This document shows, in pieces, positions 56,584 through 64,000 of a DNA stretch of 64,000 nt. Both the position numbers and the translations under genes were made by a program. The DNA comes from Odontocerum albicorne (lineage: Eukaryota; Arthropoda; Insecta; Trichoptera; Odontoceridae): NCBI GenBank assembly GCA_949825065.1, contig OX463859.1:16077220-16141219 (forward strand), read 5' to 3'. Position 1 is the stretch's first letter. Each line of letters begins with the position of its first letter. Below the pieces are notes generated by a model. The model was not told the DNA's origin. It worked only from the letters and a program-made list of their open reading frames with translations, and did no database searches.

Positions 56584-56979
56584 ACAGATTTGATCAATGC
56601 TACCAAAAATATTATATATGTTACACTAGTGCAGTTTTGTCTAATTCTCTTAATCTTACACACTTTTATAAGCTTATAAATAATGCCATAATATTGTGCT
56701 AATTTTAACTTGCTAAATGGATGAAAAACTTGAACAAATTTTAGAAATACACGGGATACGAATAATGTCTAAATTTGTATTGTGTAAAACAATTGAGTAA
56801 ATGGTGTAAGGAGTTGGGTATTAAATAAATTAAATGTTACACCTCTCACGAGGTCCGTAATAACCTATGAGAAATAAATGACTTTCGACTTCTTAAAACC
56901 AAAGTGACAAAACATCAAAATAAATTGTTTATTTATATACTAATTTTAACCACAAAAATCTAAATTTTATAAAAATAAA
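56584..56979. other. AT-rich spacer
   Basis: No feature recognised. Confidence 0.4.
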
Positions 56980-57305
56980 AAGAAAACTCTTAATTTCTAG
57001 TCAGTAAAATGACGTGTTTCATTCCTGATTTTTCTTTTCCTTTCCTCTCCACCATCCTTTCCTTTCCTTTTGATTGATGATATCTCACTTTATATGAAAA
57101 ATAATGTTCGGGTGATTGTCCGTCTTTGTGGGGTTTGTGGGCATGTGCTAACGTATAGTATATGTTTATGGATTTCGTGGGGATGGATTTATGCGACCAC
57201 GTAACTTGCTTCATTTACTTTTTTCTGGTTGTTTGGAAGAGATTACCGCCAGGCAATAAGCCCGCCAGATTATATTTGCAATAAAAGTGTTAAATAAATA
57301 AATCA
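56980..57305 (+). mobile_element. LINE-A 3' UTR copy
   Basis: Starts in the last codons of LINE-A ('aaaactcttaatttctagtc') and continues through 'gatgatatctcactttatat' and 'ttcgggtgattgtccgtctt' to 'gcaataagcccgccagatta' and a TAAATAAATAA tail. 5'-truncated to about 325 bp. Well preserved, so one of the younger copies. Confidence 0.88.
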
Positions 57306-58072
57306 ACAATAAAAACGATAAAACGTCAAAACGTTAACACATAACATAGTCAAAAAAGAAAAACAATGATTCATTAAACAGAAAAATTTGTAACACAAAA
57401 ATGGCATCCAAGGTCAAAATTATAACATAGTTTTAAGTGCTTTAAATCCTTGATGTTGAATTAAATTAATACGAAAAATAACATTGAGAAATTAAAAATA
57501 GTCTTGATGCCTCCTTCTAGAGCAAGTACAAACGTCGACATTTATTTTACACTACAAAGGTTTCGATTTTTTAACGAAAAATCTTAAAATATGAAAAAGC
57601 TGCGAGTCAAAAAATACATAAATGTAAACGATCCGGTAACAGACAAACCATAATTGCAGTCCCTAGTTAGGCCGCTATAATGGGAGCTTGTTCTCTTTTG
57701 AACAGTTTTTCATGAATACGATGTTGCATTAATTAGTGCAGAGCGTGAACCGCTGAAGGGGAATAGCTTTTATACGTTCTCTTTATTTTTACGTTTCTAT
57801 TTATGACTGATGTTAATTTTCTCTTTTGTGAGCTATAATAACGAGGCTTATTTATACACACTATTAAATTTGAAATATTCTGCTTTTTACTATTCATGTT
57901 TTCTGCGTATTACAGTGACATCTCTGTAGAAAAGGTTTACATATTGTTATTTTTTGCTGTATAGTAATCAAGGTGATTCAGAGATGGCACTGTGCGTTAA
58001 CAATTGTATTTTTTTTCTGAACAACTTGAAGCATTGTGGAGTCGGATATGTTAGAATTTTATTATCTTGTCA
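57306..58072. other. 0.8 kb; short match near 57720 to 60690
   Basis: 'gttgcattaattagtgcaga' near 57723 resembles 'gttgcagtaattagtgcaac' near 60683. Apart from this weak repeat nothing is recognised. Confidence 0.35.
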
Positions 58073-58076
58073 TTAA

Positions 58077-58736
58077 CCCTTCCTACCCTGTCATGAGTAA
58101 ATAGTACGCATTGCTTCTAAAAACTTTAATATATCTATAAATATAATAAATACTGGGTTCAGATTTTAGGTATTCCTCCGTAATACATTAACGTATTGAA
58201 TGAAAAAAAATACTAATAATTAGCACTTATCGGCCACATCAGAGATATTTTGTGAAAATCGGGAATAAATTCACCAATACAATCAAACGTGTGCCAGTGC
58301 GTGACGTAGGTATATTAATTCTAAAACACCTCTATGGGTAAGGAAGCGACGCTATTCACGTCTCACTCACTATTCACATCTCACTCTACTTCGGTATATG
58401 GGTACGCAAGAAATAGATCCTTAGTTCGCAATTGTGTTTTTTTCCTTCGAGGTACAACAGTCCGAGTTCCGTCTCAGCTCTCAGTAGCTCTAGGACATCC
58501 ATTTAAGGCGGTCTCTTCTTCCCTTTTGTGAACGTCGGCCGATGTTTTTTTCACGTTTTCAGCAATTAAATTTCAATTATTATCACTTTTGATTTCAAAT
58601 TTCAATAATTTAAGCGATTTGCTATGAATATTCTTATTTTTTCAATTTTAAATCACTCATTTTTACATGTGTATTGATGTGTATTGAATACACAGCACCG
58701 GAACGCGCCGATTTTTGTAGCACAGGAATGGTAAGG
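58077..58736 (+). mobile_element. piggyBac-like non-autonomous element, copy 1
   Basis: 660 bp bounded by TTAA at 58073-58076 and 58737-58740. The ends are CCCTTCCTACCCTGTC on the left and, inverted, CCTTACCATTCCTGTG on the right. TTAA target duplication plus CCC/CCT-starting ends is the piggyBac superfamily signature. There is no transposase. It is related along its length to the copy at 59070, sharing 'gattttaggtattcctccg', 'cgacgctattcacgtctcac'-like and 'cacagcaccggaacgcg'-like blocks. Confidence 0.78.
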
Positions 58737-58740
58737 TTAA

Positions 58741-59065
58741 AGTCTCTACAAAATGGTTGTATTTAAAACGTTTATTTTTTTACTTGAGCACTCTGGCTGC
58801 CAAATCATGTAAGATGATTATGAATGAAAAAAAGAATCTGCTTCTGTCCATTCATTCCAATTCAACAAGCTGCGTACATTGAATATCTCTATAAAGAATA
58901 TTTTTAATATAAACTCCCAAAAAGGAGTTAAGCATATAAATACACTATATGAAGGAGTATGTGAACATGATGTGTGTTGTTGAAAGTATTATTTAATTTA
59001 AATTATGTATTTGATAATGCAGAATTTATAACTATGTACATATGAGGATGCGTTGTGTACATGCT
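58741..59065. other. Spacer between the two TTAA elements
   Basis: AT-rich, nothing recognised. Confidence 0.4.
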
Positions 59066-59069
59066 TTAA

Positions 59070-59700
59070 CCTTTCCTTCCCTATGTTGGGTATCTTCTAC
59101 ACGTTGCTTCTAATAACCATCAATATCTCTATAAATATAAAAAAAACAAGGTTAAGATTTTAGGTATTCCTCCATAATATATTTACGCATTGATTTAAAA
59201 AATAATATTAATAATAATCAGAATTTATCGACTACATCGAGGTGTTTTGTAAAGATCGAAAACAAATTCGCATTTAAACGCTGCGAGTGCCTCGTCTTGA
59301 CGATAGGTGAATAGTATGCGGGAAGCGCGACACTATATTCGCATCTCACTCTTGCATACTAGATTGAATTGCGAGGAGCTGAATTGTCTCAACGTCACAA
59401 GCAAAGGCGTAAGCGCCGGGGTATGCGACTGACGTTCCGCGTCACTAGTAGCTTCTAGGCTTGCAAATAGGTTAGACGTACGCCCGTTCCGTGAGCGTTT
59501 TTTAATATTTTCAGATGGTTTTTTAATGTTTTCAGCAAATTAATCTCAATTATTATAATTTTTAACTTCAATTATAATTAATTAAGGGGATTATCTATGA
59601 ATGTTTTTATTTTTCCGATTTAAAATCGCAAATTTTTTATTGCGTACTCACTACCCAACACCGGAGCACGCGTATTATTTTTATCGCCGTAAGGGAAGGG
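59070..59700 (+). mobile_element. piggyBac-like non-autonomous element, copy 2
   Basis: 631 bp bounded by TTAA at 59066-59069 and 59701-59704. The left end is CCTTTCCTTCCCTATG and the right end, inverted, CCCTTCCCTTACGGCG. Shared internal blocks with copy 1, in the same orientation, include 'ctataaatata', 'gattttaggtattcctcc', 'gcatctcactct' and 'ttttcagcaaattaa'. The copies are clearly diverged, so they are independent insertions or an old duplication. Confidence 0.8.
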
Positions 59701-59769
59701 TTAAGTAAGTGCTTAAGAATATTTGATAATAATACAATTTGTGTTTCAGAATTGATACCACGCATGTTA

Positions 59770-59945
59770 TTGATATACTTAACCTCTCTTTAACCCTAAG
59801 GTTGGGGGTTCGAGACTCGTTCAAACACATTAAAAAAAAAGTTTCTTTCGGGTTTACATTTAAGGCCTCGTTAAACATCTTTATGTTTATTGGAATGGAT
59901 TGTCATATTGCAAATTACCCGACACGTCTTTAATACTACACATAC
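59770..59945 (+). mobile_element. SINE copy
   Basis: B box 'gggttcgagactcgt', body 'gtttctttcgggtttacatt', tail 'ttggaatggattgtcatatt'. The A-box part is eroded. Confidence 0.6.
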
Positions 59946-60615
59946 ACAATTGTATCGGTTTGGCGGGGTGACTTAAGTTGAGCACTAGTTATATCCAACC
60001 TTTTTATTGCTATTATAATTAGTTTTTTTATATTTTCCTGATAACTAGCGTGCTACATACTCGTAGTTTTGGAGCCAAATTAAAATTTCTTATCTTCTCA
60101 CTTTTAAGTTAATACAAGACTTAAACCGTTCAGTAAGGCTACATAGGTATTATACATAAATGAAACATTTACTTGATTGTGTTTTTTTTTTAATGTTTGG
60201 TTACTGTCTGTTTTAACGAGAGCCCTCCTAGTAAAGTGTGTATGAATAAATTGAAAATAAAATATTAGAACGAAAAGAAAAAAACAAATTAAAAAAATCA
60301 ATCGAAGAATATTTTCGTTTGGCGGGCAAAACATTCATGAGCTTAAGAAAATTATGCCACATTTATTTTATTGTTATTTAAAATGTATACATTTTTTGAT
60401 CTCCTTGTGTCATATATATTTTCTGTTTTTTTTTTCGAATAATGTTTTTCCATTTTAATTAAATGTTTAAGTTTTGTTTTTGATTTTCTTAATTTTAATT
60501 TTATATGCGATATTATTTTTCTACTACGTAAATAAATAAACCCATAAACAAAGAAATAGATTCCAAGTAAAATAGACAAAAAACTTCATTGATACAGTAT
60601 GCTTATAATATCATT
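59946..60615. other. AT-rich stretch, nothing recognised
   Basis: One TACTCGTA near 60058. Lys/Phe-rich frames on the minus strand (60104-60579) are composition artefacts. Confidence 0.4.
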
Positions 60616-61585
60616 CTCCATTAAAACATTCTCCACCGTATTAAACCGTCATCGAGGCGAAGAGTATTCCATTAAAACTCTGTTGCAGTAATTAGTGCAA
60701 CACGCGAAGCTACAGTGCACCAAGGTGCTGCAGGGTGCTTACTTTTTTAATTAGCATTTCTCTTGTGTAACAGGATGTTCCTTAACTAATGTGCTCTAAT
60801 GAATAAACAATAATCTTTGAAACTGAAATTAAACTCAAGTTTGTGTTATATTACGCTTTATTTATTATTAATAGTTCAAGAGTTAACATAATGGCACAGA
60901 CATTTTAATCGATTTAACAAAAGTAATTTTTTTTTCTACTTATAATTTATCTTGTTTTACATTTAATACAAGTTTAACCAAATAAAATCATGCAAACCTT
61001 TTGGTAAACAATACCGACTATTATCCATACGTTTATTTGATGAGGGAAAACCTTCTTAACCATTCTTAGGATTATAAAACTGAGAAACTTTCTTAGTTCT
61101 TTCTCTACTCACACAGTACAGTGGGTAATCTGTATAAACTTTAGATACTGAGGGGCATTATCCCATCCTGTCCTTGTGGATTATGCAGCTACAAACATTC
61201 AAAACGAGCTTACCCTGGATGCAATCTGGTTTGGTAACACAAAAGGCAACATTGTGATGGTGGCATGAGCACGGGGGCACATTTTACGGTAGGAAATTCA
61301 TCTCTCGACCCGAGATTTATGTGCTGGCTGTCCATTAAAACCATTTACCAACGTCCATGGAGAGGTTTTGAGAACAAATCTACATAATGCTCTTGCTGAG
61401 TCTTCAAAAAAACATTTTCCATTCTCTTTCAATTGGATTGCATACAACTTTAAAGGAATGGTTTTTTAACAATTTTGAGCATTTGTTTTTTTTCATTGCA
61501 GTAAGCTGAAGTTTAATCTCTTTGGATGCAGATTTTTTTTATGATAAACGATCGCATTTTAACATAATAAACGATGATATCTTGA
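60616..61585. other. 0.97 kb, unassigned
   Basis: 60640-60760 resembles 57690-57790 weakly. 61120-61400 is GC-richer with interrupted frames (a Trp/Cys-containing reading around 61180-61340) and no named family. Confidence 0.3.
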
Positions 61586-61587
61586 AG

Positions 61588-61810
61588 TCCAAAGATGTTC
61601 ATGGCCTTATTGTAAAACGTATGTCTTCCGACCCGGAGGCTGTGGGTTTGATTATTGTTGGAAATCGAATTTAAAAAAAGGATTTGTGTTAGATTTTTAC
61701 TAAATACGTCTTAAATATGTTCCTAGTTAAGTGGAAGAAATTACCTCATAGCAAAAGTTTCGCCAAGTTGTGCTGAATACGACGAAAGTGTAATAAAATA
61801 CAATTTTATA
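61588..61810 (+). mobile_element. SINE copy with tail
   Basis: 'catggccttattgtaaaacg', 'cttccgacccggaggctgtg', B-box-like 'gggtttgattattg', then 'aagtggaagaaattacctca' and 'caaaagtttcgccaagttgt' as diverged tail. Confidence 0.6.
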
Positions 61811-62246
61811 TTAAATTTTCTATTTAATATAAGCTGATAAAATGTAAGCAATATTTTTAAAATAAGCATTGATGATTGCAAAAAAAATCATTAATTTATT
61901 TGGTACTTTAACCCATATCCACATTGATGATACGTGTTTAAGGGCGTTGGCAGGAATACAATATTAGGATTTTATTTTCGATCCCATTAATCAGTCTTAA
62001 AAATTGATTTGATATACACATCGACAAATTACTCAATTATTGTGGTGTTTTTTAAAAATTGTTGATTTTTTTCACATAAGAGGGCTGGACGTAAAAAAAT
62101 ATTGTGATGAGTCAAGTTTGTGCTCTATGATCGGATTTTTTTAAGAGACATGAATTTTCACTCCTCCACCCACGCTCTCGCTATAAATGAATTAGTTCCA
62201 AAATACTTGTAAGAAAATTTAATTTAATCAAATTTTCATAAAAGAA
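61811..62246. other. AT-rich region upstream of the candidate exon
   Basis: No TATA box or initiator can be singled out with confidence in this composition. Confidence 0.3.
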
Positions 62247-62336
62247 ATGTTCCCGGGAGGAAACTTTTCCTCTTCGGGCGTCACATCGGAGTGTAAAATG
62301 AAAAACGGTGACACCGACAGAAGATCAGACATCACG
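62247..62336 (+). CDS. Candidate host coding exon (30 codons, start to 5' splice site)
   Basis: From ATG at 62247 the frame reads MFPGGNFSSSGVTSEC then KMKNGDTDRRSDIT, exactly 30 codons. A donor-like ACG|GTAAAA follows at 62336/62337, and the frame would stop (TAA) four codons later without splicing. The segment is clearly GC-richer than its AT-rich flanks, with balanced codon use. The peptide is hydrophilic and Ser/Gly/charged-rich, as in disordered N-termini of nuclear regulators. I do not recognise the gene. A second ATG (62298) is in frame. It could instead be an internal exon with an acceptor near 62244. No following exon is evident before the window ends. Confidence 0.4.
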
Positions 62337-64000
62337 GTAAAAAAATAACTGTTTTTATTTTATTATTAGATCACAAAGAAGATTTTTAAAGACTCATTTT
62401 TCACATACATTTTAAAAAGATCTAAAACTATAATTAGCCACCAAAAAAGAGCCAATCGGGCCGAAGATATTCCGACCTATGTAACTGGATAAAGTTTCTC
62501 TCTATTTCGAGGGACTCTATTCTCCTCACGGTCCTACAAAGTGTGGTCTGCGGATTAATCTGTGTGGTCACATAAATTGCAACAGGGTAAAGGGACTAAA
62601 TTAAATTATAGAATTTTGGAAACTATCATGGTTACTCAGGAATTGGAAGGTCTAGCAGCTAGGAGACTAAGGCAAGTCTAAGAGCACCATGATGCGAGGA
62701 AATAATTTGTAATTGTGTCTTGACTTTGAGTATGATATCCATCATAACTTTTTTGGTTTGATTAGTGAGTCGAAGCAGGATATAACTCAAACATGTGGAG
62801 TTACGTATATTTGCGGTTAGAAGTGAAGACATACGTCACCTGTTTTCGGGGATTCATTCTTCAAAAGCAACGCTATTGGATGTTGACTTAAATATAATTG
62901 ATAATTATTAATAGATTTGGTATTTATATTGTAAACTTCCATTTCAAACTGAATGATTAAACATTTTAATGTAACTGGTGATTTTCGACTTGTCAGAATG
63001 ATCGGCTCTTGTAGAGTTCTTGTGTTATTTTGAATTCACAGATTATAACATATTTTGTCATAAAAGTTTGTTAAGCAACGTATTGAGTGTAGTTTGGCAA
63101 TGCTTTTTAAAAACAAAACAGATCTGTCACTTTAATTTTAGTTTTTTTGTGTATATTTTTTCACATTAGAATGTCAAAATATGCTGTTTAAAAATCAATT
63201 ATGTTAAAATTTATATTCATCTTTATGTTGTCACTATGATTCAGAGTCGATGTAATAGACCTGATAAGTATTTTTGCAAGCCTATCTGTTCTGGACTATC
63301 GAATCAACATTCTCCTGTCCAATCTAAATCTCTCTTCGAAAAATCCTTCTGTCGGTCAATTTAGTTTTTCTTTTGTATTAATTTTACAAAAAAACTAAAA
63401 TGTATTTAACGATATTATGAGGAGTGCCAAGTACGTCTAACATCACAAATAAATTGATGTTTAAATATTTCATGATCGTAACAGATTGACGTGAAAAATA
63501 TTGGAGAAAAACTTGGAGAGAAGAGAAAGATAGTCGAGTCCCATATTCCCATCACGTCTGCCCCATCGCATTCATGGCGACAAATTATTGTCAATAAAGT
63601 GGACCAATAAAGATCCATCAATCACTTCAACTTATTTCTCCGTTTTATCATCATTTTCTTTTAATATTATTTGTTGTCTTTTTTTTCTGAATCAGTTTTG
63701 TTTTTGTATCTGACCCTCTGATTAAATATTTTACTTATTTTAATTAAATTAGGATAAAGGAGTTCGAAGCTCAATTTCCGATAAAAACGTCGTTTTAGAA
63801 TAATTTACGAAGTTAATTTTGTCTGAAAAAAAATAATGCATGGGGTAACAATGTATGATGCATTATGAAATTAAGTGATTTGTGATGAATATGATCTAAA
63901 GTATGATGTGCTTAATTAGATTATTTACTCCGGTCTGAGACGGTATGGTAATGAAGAACAGTATGTTTTTTTTATATTTGGTACAGGTTTTACCAATTTC
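62337..64000. other. 1.7 kb, possible intron; nothing recognised
   Basis: AT-rich with a GC-richer patch at 62440-62720 lacking a long frame. If 62247-62336 is an exon, this is its intron. The minus-strand frame at 63415-63621 (68 codons) is unassigned. Confidence 0.35.

Noticed and set aside
1..64000. An undescribed multi-gene biological system
   Set aside because: No set of linked host or defence-type genes is visible. Everything coding-like is broken transposon sequence except one short candidate exon.

Overview
The window is AT-rich nuclear DNA from an animal, most likely an insect and probably a lepidopteran. It has no operons and no long host open reading frames. It is packed with insect-type transposon relics: mariner D34D, rosa-type DD41D mariner, Tc1/Tc3, TTAA-flanked piggyBac-like non-autonomous elements, several non-LTR retrotransposon families and tRNA-headed SINEs. 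One LINE 3' end carries the 'gggtaggcagaa' type sequence I associate with Lepidoptera. The order-level call is an inference.

Layout. 0.2-3.4 kb: a ~165-bp tandem array split by an RTE-type LINE, then a SINE. 3.4-9.5 kb: mostly unannotatable AT-rich DNA with LINE fragments, a 5 x 64-bp minisatellite and a 2 x 66-bp duplication. 9.5-15.8 kb: a jockey-like reverse-transcriptase relic, the first LINE-A 3' end, an inverted-repeat hairpin, a 3 x 98-bp minisatellite, SINEs and a rosa/DD41D transposase relic. 15.8-21 kb: a 5 x 42-bp array ending in a hairpin, an RTE tail and a complete but dead Tc1/Tc3 element with intact ends. 21-30 kb: LINE-A nested in LINE-B, a mariner with intact TIRs and a frameshifted, N-terminally deleted transposase, and an older mariner relic. 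30-45 kb: a SINE cluster, LINE-B fragments in both orientations, a 19-copy 63/65-bp minisatellite whose monomer appears to start with LINE-B 3' sequence, and a palindromic mariner. 45-60 kb: fold-back and tandem repeats, a second rosa relic, possible LTR fragments, LINE-A and two related TTAA elements 0.33 kb apart. 60-64 kb: one SINE and a candidate host coding exon at 62247-62336.

How it works together. I see no functional host pathway. The window reads as intergenic or long-intron sequence shaped by transposon insertion, nesting, 5' truncation, local inversion and minisatellite expansion. All recognisable transposases and reverse transcriptases are broken. The only host-gene candidate is one short exon near the right edge. 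No defence, toxin or otherwise novel gene system was found. The strongest unusual signals are structural: the LINE-seeded minisatellite, the palindromic mariner, the paired TTAA elements and an excess of the octamer TACTCGTA.
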